DNA of 64,000 nucleotides from Spinellus fusiger. Taxonomy: Eukaryota > Mucoromycota > Mucoromycetes > Mucorales > Phycomycetaceae. The stretch is from positions 558,001 through 622,000 of the forward strand of contig JALLLS010000007.1 in assembly GCA_025094145.1 (NCBI GenBank), in the 5' to 3' direction. Both the position numbers and the translations under genes were made by a program. This document shows positions 11,864-23,532 of this stretch, piece after piece. The notes under the pieces are model-generated. The model did not search any database and had not been told where the DNA came from. It worked only from the letters and a program-made list of their open reading frames with translations. Within the stretch, counting starts at the first letter, position 1; every line of letters begins with the position of its first letter.

Positions 11864-12588
11864 AGTCGTCGTCTATAGCCAATGTCCACGTGTATTAATA
11901 ACAGGTTTATATTCTATTGAAGAAAGGCAGAAAGAAAGACAGAAAGAATAGGGGGAACTCCCTTTACATTCACTCCCTTTAAACACACGCACTGACAGAG
12001 GAGAGGATATGTTAATTTCCAATGAAATAAAATAGACAAACTCCGAGAATAGATGCCTATGATTGGCTGAAAGAGAGAAAAATAAAAAGATATTTTATTC
12101 AAAGATGTCGGATCATCACTTGCGATAAATAGAGATACCAACACTCTCCGTTCATTGAAACACAGACCACCTAAAAAGGGACCCTGTAGTAGATGAAGAG
12201 TGAGATACACCTATCTCCAAGAGATGTTACTTGGTAAGAGAAGGCTCTTTATTAGTGAGTAGTAAACAGTTTCCATTAGAAAATCATAATAAAATACAAC
12301 AACAACAACATATAACAACAACAACATATAACAACAACAACATATAACAACAACAACATATAACAACAACAACATATAACAACAACAACATATAACAACA
12401 ACAACATATAACAACAACATATAACAACAAGTATGAAATAGCAAATAAAGATCAGACATTGTTTACTCTTTGAACTGTCCAAATCTCCTTTTAGTTGAAA
12501 GCCAAAGACAACACATGGCATGTATTTTATACTATTCTATCTCCAATAGTCCGTCACCATGGTAATCAGTGACTAAGGTTTATTCAAC
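11864..12588. promoter_or_regulatory. Divergent promoter region between MZT1 and RRS1
   Basis: This 725-bp gap separates two genes transcribed away from each other. Its dominant feature is a minisatellite of AACAACAACATAT-type units (12296-12429). No TATA box could be assigned with confidence. Its regulatory role is inferred from position only. Confidence 0.45.
12296..12429. repeat. AAC-rich minisatellite (AACAACAACATAT-type unit)
   Basis: About nine tandem units of roughly 12-15 bases made of CAACAACAA plus CATATAA. Open frames read through it on the minus strand give only repetitive Cys/Tyr/Val/Leu sequence. The array lies between two divergent genes. Confidence 0.9.
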
Positions 12589-13854
12589 ATGGCCAATGCT
12601 ACAGTAGCCATTGAAGATGAAAAGGGATCCATGGAGATTCCCGATGGATGGTAGGACCCACAACACTAACGATGGGGTCGTTTGATCTTTTATTCATTCA
12701 ATTGACTATTCTTTTATACTTGTTTACAACTCACTATACTATCGTCAATGTGTTGTAACAGTGTGAGGGGGGGGGTTCTCCTGGTGTGCTTGATATAGAC
12801 TGTGCACCTTTCTTTTTCTTGGGTTGGCTTCCTACTAAAAGTATCACTATCCATAAGAGGAATGTGACTTTACGACAAATACCCTCCTTTGAATGACGGT
12901 CACTCTAGAGGGAAAAGCCACTCCTTCTCTCATAAAAGACCCGTCGTCCTTTTTCTCTGTTTGTTAATAATTTTCCTTCCTGCATTATGGATGTTTCAAA
13001 AGTACTCGCTGCTCACCAAGCACAATTGTAAGGGAGAACTTGCTACATGTCATTCATGGGAAAGAGAGAAGAAGACTAATGTATTCAAAACAGTAAACCC
13101 ATCACAGTCGAGAAACTGATACCTCTTGAGTACGACCTGAATTTATTAGCTGGTTTCGACACCAACCCCATTGATGAAAACACTCTCAAGTAAGTACATG
13201 CTAGTTCACGGCATAAGGATCTGGCTGACTCTCTCTGTTCTCTGTGTTCTCTCTATTGTTGCTTTGTTTTGTTATTACAGGAACAAAAAAGAAAAATACC
13301 TTGTCGAGCTGATTCGTGATAACACTCAGTTGATCGTCAACGAAATCTTCAAACTGCCTGTAAAAACAACAGACGCTGGTGTTGTTGCAGAGCTCCCTTC
13401 TCGAACCACAGCATTGCCCCGTGAAAAGGCATTGCCCAAGGAAAAACAAATGACACGATGGGAGAAGTTTGCCAAAATCAAAGGCATTCAGAATCAAAAG
13501 AGAGAGCGCATGGTCTGGGATGAGGACCGTCAAGAATACAAGGCCCGGTATGGCTATTCTGGTGGTGCTAAGGATACCACTGAGGATTGGTTAATAGAAG
13601 TACCTGACAACGGCAACCCCATGGAAGATCAGTATGAGAAAAAGAGAGAAGACAAAAAGGGACGGGTAGAAAAGAATGCCAAACGACAGAAGCGCAATCA
13701 GGAAGAAGCTGCTGTTGCTCCTCTTATGAGTGGACAGGGCTTAATGAAGAAATCGAACATACCTGTTCTGCCTACCAAGGGCATTAGCCTCAAACCAAAG
13801 ACCCGATCCAACACCAAACTCAAGCCAAAATCCAAGCCAAAGACAAGATCATAG
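12589..13854 (+). CDS. RRS1: Ribosome biogenesis regulatory protein RRS1
   Basis: Rrs1 is an essential nucleolar factor. With Rpf2 it brings 5S rRNA, L5 and L11 into the 60S pre-ribosome. Three exons join in phase: 12589-12650, 13094-13189 and 13281-13854, giving 243 residues. The conserved core includes YLVELIRDNTQLIVNEIFKL, ALPREKALPKEKQMTRWEKF, RMVWDEDRQEYKARYGY and DWLIEVPDNGNPMEDQYEKK, which is the Rrs1 layout in order. A basic KEKR-type region and a tail of repeated Lys-Pro-Lys (LKPKSKPKTRS) follow, consistent with nucleolar targeting. The start ATGGCC was chosen because exon 1 splices in phase to KPITVEKLIPLEYDLNLL. The family assignment is firm; the short first exon is slightly less sure. 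Confidence 0.93.
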
Positions 13855-14975
13855 TCTTCTTTCTCTTCATTCCATACTTTTCTATGACTATATAACCTCA
13901 TGAATTCTATAGATATTGACCTCCAACATTCCATCAATAAAGAAAAGAGTGTTTTGTACAATACATACAGTATAGAGTGTAGGTTCAACAGTATCCAATC
14001 TACACCTTTGACATGTCTCATCATCTACTATGTCTATATCTCTTTTAATATTAAAAGAGGTGAATAGTATTTCCTTCTCTCTCTCTTTTTAAAAAATAGT
14101 TTAATTTATCACAGTATCAGAAGAGTCACCTACTGCTGTTAGATGGTGCAGATTACTTTTTTATTCATCCTAAATTAACTCCTTCCATTAGGCATTCAAT
14201 AGGCTCAATTGGATAAATACTAATGATTGGATGTATAATGTCTGTTCTCTATTATTATGACTTTTACCATCTTTCTTTTTGTAGATACCAGACTATTCTG
14301 ATGTTTAAACTATCTATGCTATGTAATAGACACTAAAAATCTCCATCACTAAATAAAAATAAAAATAAAAATAAAAATAACTACCTGTATCTGATTCAAT
14401 GAACACTCAATTACTTTAGTGACTTGTTATGAGCCTAGAGTACAACTCCATGAGTCTAAGGCACAGTACATAACTACTCTGTTGATATGTCTAATAAAAA
14501 TACGCATACACCCATGAAAGCAATATGAATGTACTATTTATTACTGTATAGACTCGGGTCTATTCATGGGATGGAAGAATGGCCTGAGTAATAATAATAA
14601 CAGTAATAATAAAGAGATCCAATTCTAGTCATAGAAACATGTGTTTTGTGAGATAATAATGAACTCTATCTTATTCTGACAGTAGTGACACACTTGACTT
14701 GACTTTTTTCTTATTATTATTCTGAAATCACTATGACCCATGGTTTTGTTACAAGTAGCCCTTCTTTTTCTCTTTTTTTAAGGAGAGGATATCAGTGCTG
14801 TTATTTGGCAGTGGGTTAGACGTTTATGCAAAAGAAAAGAAAAATGACATCCTTAGAAATACAAAATGGCTCAGTATCACTGTCTTGATTCATCAATCCA
14901 TGTATGGAATCAAATAGGATGTAGAGACTGATACTTTTTATTCGTCTTTTAACAAGTGTAGATCCACACACACAC

Positions 14976-15006
<31 letters not shown>

Positions 15007-15075
15007 GTGTTGAAGAGAATAGTCATTGGAGAGGATGGTGTTATTTCTCACTACCAAGTCTTATTGTTATTATGC
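13855..15075. other. Convergent AT-rich spacer
   Basis: The spacer lies between the 3' ends of RRS1 and the Bni4-like gene. It holds an AAAATA repeat (14354-14380), a CA/TA/GT alternating tract (14968-15006) and scattered TAA/TTA repeats. I find no open frame of normal composition and no recognisable RNA gene. Confidence 0.55.
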
Positions 15076-16919
15076 TTACAAGAAAAAGTGTGTGTATTGA
15101 CGGCTATCGATATGAACAGTCATCTCAGTGAGCTTGAATTCGTTGAGTTCTTGTTTAATATGCATGGCAAGAGCAGGAGTGAGACGTTGGCAGGTGGCAT
15201 TAGCATCACATCGACGGTCGTATTCAGTGGCAGAGAATGTTTCGTGGAGTTGGAGAGTGGGGGAGAATTGGATTCGAGCAGAAGGAGAATCAAAAGTGGA
15301 GTGGGTTGCTGTTACAGATGGGGGTGGGGGTGGAGGGGCTAATGTTGATGTTGATATGTGTGCGAGTGTTGATATGTAGGTGGGTGTGTGTGCTGCTACA
15401 GACGCAGGCATGGGAGAAGGAGGAGAAGAAGAAGTGGAAGAAGCGTGTAGTGTCTTGGGTGTCTTGGGTGTCTTGGGTGTCTTGGGTGTTTTGAGTGTGA
15501 CTAGAGAAGAGAATGAGATATACAGATAGGATAAAACAATACTTACTTTTCGGAAGAGTGGTTGTTTTTTTGTTCTCTTTGATTTTGGGGCTGTCTTGAG
15601 ATTTGGAAAATATACCTGTTAGTGATGCAAAGGGTCGTTTATGAGAGTTTGCTCTTGAGAGAACAGGTGTAGATTCTTTTTCTTTTTCTTTTTCTTTGCG
15701 AAGACTAAAGACACGTTTGATGCGCTTGGAAAGGGATCGCTTTACAGGTGGGGTAGTAGGATGGGTAACAATGTTGGTGGTGTTGGTGGTGAAGGAGGTA
15801 GAAGAAGCATTGGAGGAAGTATGGGGTGGGATGGAGGTGGAAATGGGGCGGTGGGATGTCTGACTATGGGTGGATACTTTGGCATCTGCTGTCCTGGGAA
15901 TGGAAATACAACTGGAAGATCCACTTGTACTGTAGGTCTTTCTTGACTGTCTTCTGTTGCTTTGTTGTCTTTGCTGTGGCACATCTTTGCTATGACGAGC
16001 AGTAGAAGTGGAAGAAGACGAGGTTGTAGAAAGGGAGGGGAGAGGGGTAGAGGGCAACCTAGGAGAGTCTCGATGGCTACGCGACCGTGCACGCTGGGGT
16101 AATTGAGTATACATACGTGGTTGGTATTGCTGAGATTGTTGCTGTAGATACTGAAGATGGAGATATTGCTGCTGATGGTATTGCTGGTAATAATAGGCAT
16201 TGGCATTGGCATATGGATCCACCCAATTAGACGAGACAATTGTGGATGAGGGCTGTGGATAAGACCATACTTGGGGCTAAAATGAGGTCATTGGTCAGGG
16301 CAAGGGAGAGAAAATATGGATATAAACATATAAATGTATAAATGTATAAATGTATAAATGTATAAATGTATAAATGTATAAATGTATAAATGTATAAATG
16401 TATAAATATATAAATACGTATATATATAAGTATATAAATACACAGGTAAATACACAGGTAAATACACAGGTAAATATAAATACATAAATACATAAATACA
16501 TAAATATATAAATATATAAAAGAAAAAAGAAAAAAGAAAGGGGAAAGAACAAGGTCACGTCAGGTTGATAAGTAAAAAAGAAAAAGTATCCTTTTTAGAG
16601 AAAAAGAAAAAGAGTAATTTCAAAATAATCCAAGCAGTGGAAAGAGAGCAGTTTTATGTTTTATTAGGATGGTTACCATAGATTTATTGATGATTGGTTT
16701 ATATAGATTATGCGATGGTGGTTGCTATGTGGTGTAGTTGCTATGGTGGTGGGTGGTTGATGTGCTGATCTTTTTTAATTGTGTAGAAAGAAAAGAAAAG
16801 AATAAAAAAAGAAAAACAAGGGAATAACTTGCCTGATCTAACTTTAGTTTTGCCATATAATCCGATAGAACCATGTCATCCTCTTCTGGTGGAGAAGTAT
16901 GAAGAACGACGGTTGCCAT
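15076..16919 (-). CDS. Bni4/Afr1-like protein with PP1-docking C-terminus
   Basis: The protein has 413 residues from three exons in phase: 16919-16833, 16276-15547 and 15500-15076. Its last 60 residues are strongly conserved in fungi: ARIQFSPTLQLHETF, then EYDRRCDANATCQRLTPALA, then IKQELNEFK and a terminal YTHFF-type end. This is the C-terminal motif of budding-yeast Bni4 and relatives. There, an RVxF-like site binds protein phosphatase 1 and targets it to the bud neck, where chitin synthase is recruited; ARIQFS fits that docking motif. The rest is disordered: a Tyr/Gln-rich N-terminal region, Ser/Thr-rich stretches, a basic segment SLSKRIKRVFSLRKEKEKEK and a KTPKTPKTPKT repeat. The first intron has a GC donor (CAG|GCAAGT) and contains an ATAAATGT-type array. 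The role in septum or hyphal growth is inferred from the family. Confidence 0.8.
16315..16516. repeat. ATAAATGT/ATACACAGGTAA minisatellite in intron 1
   Basis: Nine or so copies of an eight-base ATAAATGT unit are followed by three copies of ATACACAGGTAA and several ATAAATAC units. All lie inside the first intron of the Bni4-like gene, and no coding is inferred. Confidence 0.9.
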
Positions 16920-17581
16920 GTCCAGGCAATATAACACTGATACTGGTACTGATACTGGTACTGGTACTGATATAAATACTGATATAGATACTGATATAGA
17001 TATAAATACTGATATAGATCACTGGTACTGGTAATTGACAGAGATACTGACAAATATACTAGTATGAATAACTGACAGAGAGAATGACAGAAAGTAGTAC
17101 TGACACTACGAATATTTCTACGAATAGAAATACAAATGGCTCTGGTAAGAATACTAAGTAGACTAAAAATGTAAAACACTAACAAAATTAATAATTAAAA
17201 TCTAACAGAAAGAGAAAGAGAAAAGAAATGCATAAAGTAAAGAAATAAAGAATAAAAATAGGCAGTGGGGAAAAGTAACACGTAACTTTTTCTTTTTTCT
17301 GTGCTAATACACTCCGCCTTAAGGATCCTTTTCTCTTTAAACGATAAAATAACTTAGTATTTCTCCTTTTAAGTGTATAAAAATAGAGACACTCTTGGTA
17401 CACACTAAAGAAGCCCACAGACTTACTCTAGGAATGGAGTAGACCTAGTGCAAGCCCAAAGAAGAACTAGAGTCAACAGAGAAAAGAGAAAAGAAAAGAG
17501 ATCCACACAGTAAGAGATACAATGTTAGGGTGACTTGTCTCCTTCTCCTTCTCCTTCTCCTCCTAAACCCCCTCTTTCTCT

Positions 17582-17613
<32 letters not shown>

Positions 17614-17756
17614 TTACAAAGCAATTCTTTCTCCAGGTCTCCTAATGATCGGCTCGGCATGATGAGCACCCACTCACCCACCTACTCACTCACTCAAATA
17701 AACACTCAAATAGACACTCAAATAGACACCCCCTTTTATGTAATGGTATTATAGTT
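16920..17756. other. Spacer with GATACTG repeats between the Bni4-like gene and GPN3
   Basis: It starts with a tandem array of GATACTGGTACTG/GATATAGATACT units (16935-17032) immediately upstream of the Bni4-like start. Then follow AT-rich sequence, a CTTCTC tract and an AAATAGACACTC triplicate near 17696-17726. No gene is recognised. Confidence 0.5.
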
Positions 17757-19145
17757 TTAGTACTCATAATCTACCTTATCGTCCGGCTCCTGATCGTTTA
17801 AAAGTCAATAAAAACCAACAATCCTCTCTCTCCACTTTACCTTTGGCTCTAGATCTTCTCCATACTGCATAGCATGATCAACACTCGATAGCACATACTC
17901 TACAGATTCTTCATCGGTAATATTGAGAGGGATAAAGCTCACCATGCTATAATCAGATATCTACCCATGCAAATCCATACATACATACAAAAGAAGAAGA
18001 AGAAAAATACACCATGGGGTGAACACAGCATTCCCACCTGCTTCCCACCTGCTTACCAGTTGTACGATAGCCTGATTGAGTGCTTGGAATTTCATCGTCC
18101 ATGCACTGGGTGTACTTTCTTCAGCACCTGCTTCTTCTGCCATCAGCAACGGATCAGGCTCAAGATAACGCTCCATCTCTCGCTCGACCATGATTCTCTC
18201 TGCACGAAGGTCGTTTTTTCTTTGTCTCTTTTTCTTTGTCTTTTCATCCAATGCCTCGTTGTCCTGATCCTCTTTTGAAATGTTTCCATAATCACCCACC
18301 ACCAAATCCATCTTTGTCATGACATTAATATGAGAAATCTCCAGGTTGACCATGGTACTCATCGCACTCAGTACACCAGAAAAGTACTTGTTCTTGTCCT
18401 CAATGAATTGTGATTCTAGACAGTAGACACCACAGATGGACATATTCCACCGACCCAAGGCTTCACACAACCGACGCATAATGGAGAAATGGGTGTACAG
18501 TTCAATCTGGCCTGGACAGTCAATAATGAGGTAGTCTTCATCGTAACTGCCAATCTCCTCTTCCAACCAATCGATGTTGTTCAGAAGAAACCTGTGTGTA
18601 TAGACAAGGTTAGATAACTCTATATGAATATGACAGTATATGGATAGAAATAGAAACAGAACACCTACTCTAGACAGTAAATAAGCCCTCCATTGGGTCC
18701 ATAGTCCAATTCACCCATTACATCCTCCAAAGTGATCAACTCTCGGATGTCTAATAAGTAAGAAATAAATGAATTTGGGTCTGTAATAGCAGTAATAATA
18801 ATAATAGTAATAATAATAATAATAATATTAATAGTAATATTAATATTAATAGTAGTAGTTACCAATTGTAGGCTCATATTCAAACCTTTCTGCAGCGGGA
18901 TCAAGGTTCACAAGGTGCACTTTACGTCCAGCAGCTTGGCAATGAGTCATCATGGTGGCGCAATAGGTGGACTAAAAAAAATAAAAAAATAAAGAACAAG
19001 AGAATGCACTCAAATGTCAGCGAACTCCTACTGCTGAATACACTACTTACTTTGCCACTTCCAGCAGGGCCCATAACAAGCTGACAGTGTCTTCCCCTAT
19101 AGACGTATTATGCTTCTCGTCATGGGAAGGACACATGACTTACAT
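17757..19145 (-). CDS. GPN3: GPN-loop GTPase 3
   Basis: GPN3 works with GPN1 and GPN2 in assembly and nuclear import of RNA polymerase II. The start codon is split by an intron: AT at 19145-19144, then 47 nt GTAAGT..CTATAG, then G from 19096. This gives [16 protein letters not shown], the same length to the P-loop Lys as in animal GPN3. Later exons give [16 protein letters not shown], the Gly-Pro-Asn loop ([15 protein letters not shown]), [24 protein letters not shown] and INVMTKMDL, then a charged insertion. The last exons are [28 protein letters not shown] and [10 protein letters not shown], with the stop at 17759-17757. All nucleotide-binding motifs are present. A charged Lys/Arg-rich insertion (about [20 protein letters not shown]) lengthens the segment after TKMDL compared with animal GPN3. 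Confidence 0.93.
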
Positions 19146-22100
19146 GGCGAACTTTGGACAAATGGAAAGGTACTTTGCATTGTCTGTTGTTATCCTTTAT
19201 TTGTAAGTCACATTTAGTGAGGCGGGTCACGTCATTCCAAAAAAGGGAATAGAAAGGCACCCTTGGAAGGAAAGAATGCATAAGGCTGGAAATTCCCTTT
19301 TATGGAGTTATTCCTTGACAAAACAGACAGAAATGGAAATAGGGATAGAAATGGAACTACAGACGGAAGCAGAAACGGAAAGAGGATTTTCTATAACTGA
19401 GTAGATGTGAGTAGATGTGTTGAAGAGTCTCGACGCTGAGTCCCTCAGAACTTCTGCTTTTTATTTCCCTATAAGAATGAGATTTTGTCCATAGCTTCGG
19501 AGGGTACTGGGTTTGAATACATGCATTAACGATTCTCTTTTCATCTTTATTATAGTCTGATAGAAAGTATGCATTGTCTTTACAAAGCACAGTTCATTTT
19601 ATTAAATTTCTCATAAGCAATACCTATTCTGTCCAGTGGATGAGTAGACTGTAGTTGAAAATATTGTCTGCTCTGAGATGGTGTTTTCAACTACAGACAC
19701 TCTACAAAATAAGCGAGATGCATCAACACTATAAGAAGACTGTCTTGCAAACTACAATGATCCCTAGGACTAGATTGAGCCTTGTTAGTTTCTCCCTCTT
19801 TAATATGTGTGTATGAGTCTTTCTCTCTTTCCCTCTCTTTCTCTTTCTCTTATAGCTATAGAAATATTTGAAGGAAGAAGAATACACACATACAAACAAG
19901 TACCAACAGGAGAAACAGTAAGAGAAAGAAGAAAAAAGCAAACTTATTATTACCAGACACTACATGAAAAAGATCTTCAAACTCAGCTCAATCATAGAAC
20001 CTTAACGTATTATTATTATTATTATTATTTCAATCTCTCAAGATGGTTTATGTCTATTTCTGCTGCTAGTGCTATTGATGTGCTTAATGCTGTGTTTACC
20101 AATGCTGCTTACTGGTACTACTTCTGTTATAAGACCATCAGACTCTAGAACAAGGTTCTGTGACTGATTGCATCACTGCTTTGGTAAGGAAATATGTAAC
20201 ATGAATAAAAAGAGAAACATAGTATATAGAATATGCTCTCTAAGGAGGTTGGAATATATCAAGAGATATGAAATGGAGTTTCAATACCTTACAGACTCTC
20301 TTATTTTTATTATTAACATTTCCAGTAGTAGAATACTTATCTTTCTAGTGTCTTATCCTCAGCAATATCTTCAATAAAAGTAAATTTAGAAACAGAAGCA
20401 GAAAGAAAATAAGGCTACAGCCTCCATCTCCAGTTATTTTTAGTATTGTTTTTAGTATTGTCTTTGTCTATAAGTAAAAATAAAAATGCAAGTTCCTAAT
20501 GGTTAGAACACTGCTTGTAATACTAATCCACTTAAACTTGGGTTTGACTAGAACACTGTTTCTTATTGAACTGTCTATTTCTATTATTATTTATTATTAT
20601 TTATTATTATTATTTATTATTTATTATTTATTATTATTATTTATTATTATTTATTATTATTTATTATTATTTATTATTATGTATTATTATCAATATTCTG
20701 ATTAAAAATAGTGTAGCTCTATTTTTAACATAAAAAAAGAGACCCTGGAATAGGTTCACTTGTTAATCTGACGGTGAATTACCATTAAAACCAGCACGTA
20801 AGTTTTTGGCAATTTAAAATAGAAGGAAAAACGCATGATACAAATATGCTATCTCTGGTAAATGAAACTCACTTGCATACATGATGTGTTTGACAAGACA
20901 TAGAATAAAATGACTATTATGTAAAAATCCACCAAGAGGGTAAACATTCTACGAATAAATGAGTCATGGCAAGAGAGTCTATACTAGAAGAACAAACCTA
21001 ATACATTCTCTTTTGTGGATGTTGTTTGTTCTTTTATCTATCTATAAGGAATCTGCACATCATAGACAACTCACCAACCAACCAACATATTCTTTGGTGA
21101 ACATTGTATGAGCTTACTTATTACTCAATACTAATAATAAAATATATCTGTTGACATAAATATTTTCATGGTGCAGTTTGACTGTCCTGACAGCAGCTTT
21201 ATATGAATGCCCAAATACTAAAGAGAGAGTGTGTCACTTCAAATCCTCTATTTTTTCCTTTAATTCATAGTGCATATACCTACTATAAACAAGATAGTAT
21301 ATTAAATATGAAATAAAAAAGTGAGTATTCTTAGTACAGACGACGCATTTCCATCAACTATTTTTATAGAAACATCCAGGCACCTAGAAAAAGAAGGGGG
21401 GAAGAAGAATAAAAAGCATGGACTGCCTGGTGCAAGAATATCCCAATCTTTTGCCTAAAACAGGCTAGAAACAATCCAAAGGCTGAGCTCTTTCATAAAT
21501 TGATTTCAATTCAATTTGATTCATGGTAAATGTCGTTCCAATGGTAAGTAGTAGATTGTGCTTTTCTTTCATAATAAAAATAATATAGGAGAAGGAAGAT
21601 TTACAGTTTTCTGAATCTAATAGAGCCATCGGCATTTTTCTGTTTTACCTATGGCACTATAGAAATAGAGATGAGGTCTACCTGTACTGTCAATAGGAAT
21701 GAAAATAGGCTTTATGCTTTCTCTTTCTCTTTCTGATCTCCAAGGAAATAGTCATTCATTCTGCTTGCAAATGATGATGAACTAAACTTCCCCTTCATTT
21801 TCCTCTTTCCCCTTGTATCTATACTTATTTATGATAGGATCTGAACCTTGTAGTGTTTCTATAAAGATTTGCTTGGTGTTTTTGCTGTTATTATGAACTT
21901 TATGCATTTAATTCATTTGTTCATTTGTTCATTTGTTCATTTGCTCATTTGCTTATTTGCTTATTTATTATTTATTATTTATATTTATTCTTCTTAAATC
22001 AAAGAATGAGCTCATGGCAAGCCAAAAATCATAAAGTCCTTTATTGTCTTCATAAAAAAATGTTTTACCTACACACATACACACTAACTCCGAGCATGGA

Positions 22101-23532
22101 AGTGTAAGCCATTCATCTATTTTTATAGTGTTAGGTAGTCTATTGGAATAATTGAAAAAGACTAATAATAGGAAAGAATCAAAGTTTATTTTGTGGAGAC
22201 AACAGCAAGAAATAAAGATTCACTGTTCATCAGCATTACCTTTATTGAAGGCAAACAACTAAGTCACCCTAATCAATGAACAAAATCTCATCTATTCGGA
22301 GTCTTGATCGATTCTTTTTTCTTTTTATTTCATTTACTTTCCATGTGTTTATTGTTTTATTCGTCATCGTCATAAAGGAAGAAGGAAAATGACTAGCACT
22401 AGGTTAATCATTTCCTTGTTTTGTGTTTGTTTTATCCTGATCATTCTTTGCAATGGGGCTTATTTAAGAGTTAGGTTCTTGCATTCAAAAAGTACAGAGC
22501 CTATTGGTTGGCTTGAAATAAGAGTCTTAGTGCAGTGGGTGCTATGCATTGAGATATAAGCCTGCCTATTTTCTTATTTCTTCCAATATTATGAACTTTA
22601 TCAGAATTAGATCAGGCATATAATAAAGGCCCATGTTACACTGTCAATAGAAATAAATAAGAAGATAATAGAAAACAAGAAACAAGAATGTAACATAAGA
22701 CTGTAAAATAGGAGATAGGAGCAGGCTCATGGTAAGGTAATTGCTTTAAGCGATGGCACTTGGAAGGTACCTCATTTGTGGAGTTCTATTTCACTGACTA
22801 CTTTGCTGACTAATATTGGTACTCCATAAAATAAGACTTGTGGGTTACCTTTTCATTATGACAAGAATAATACCAGTGATCAGCAATATTATTTTATCTT
22901 TTTTAGGAAAGTAGGGGTGTCTTTTGGAAAGAGACGCTGTATCTGGTGATGACTAGTACTTTATTTAGCAGCCCATAAAAATATGTCGTGTCTTTTGTAT
23001 AGAAAAATAAATAAAATAAAAATCAATCAGACCTGTTAATACCTATCATTTACAATAGACTGCAGGCTCTATATATCATTTATCAAGTTTGTTCACTAGC
23101 CGTGACTATAAGCACGAGAAAGTATAACTAGACTAAACCTACTGAAGGTTAGTTTAATAGTAAAAATGGGCGAAGCAGGTCATCATCAATTAAATATAAT
23201 AAACAATCAAGGCCTATCCCACTCTGGTAAATGCTAATAATAATAATAATAATAATACTATTGAAAAAAACACACCACCTTTACTTATCGATTGATTTAT
23301 TAATTGATATATCTATGCATGTACTTATCATTCTAGACATAAAGAACATCAAAACTGGAAATATTTAAAGTTGAAAACAAAAGCAATACCAGAAGAGACA
23401 AGAAAAAGAAAAGAAAAGAGCAACTCTTCGATACTAATTTATGAAGAAGATCATTGAAGCCCACACAGTGTGAAAATAGAGTGAATAAATTGATTTGTTA
23501 ATAGCAAGAAAATATTCCCCGCACTTGATGTC
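19146..23532. other. AT-rich gene desert
   Basis: Between GPN3 and the giant inverted repeat I see no conserved coding segment. Short frames exist (for example 19357-19590 minus and 19807-20148 plus), but their composition follows the local repeats and they match nothing I know. Notable repeats are TTATTA arrays (20011-20029, 20583-20690), TCATTTGT repeats (21917-21960) and TAA runs (23230-23256). Old transposon relics beyond recognition are possible. Confidence 0.45.

Noticed and set aside
12296..12429. Possible CRISPR-like array
   Set aside because: Units are contiguous, with no unique spacers, and the genome is eukaryotic; it is a minisatellite.
12211..12521. Cys/Tyr/Val/Leu-rich frames resembling membrane proteins
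   Set aside because: They are translations of the AAC/TAT minisatellite between two divergent genes.
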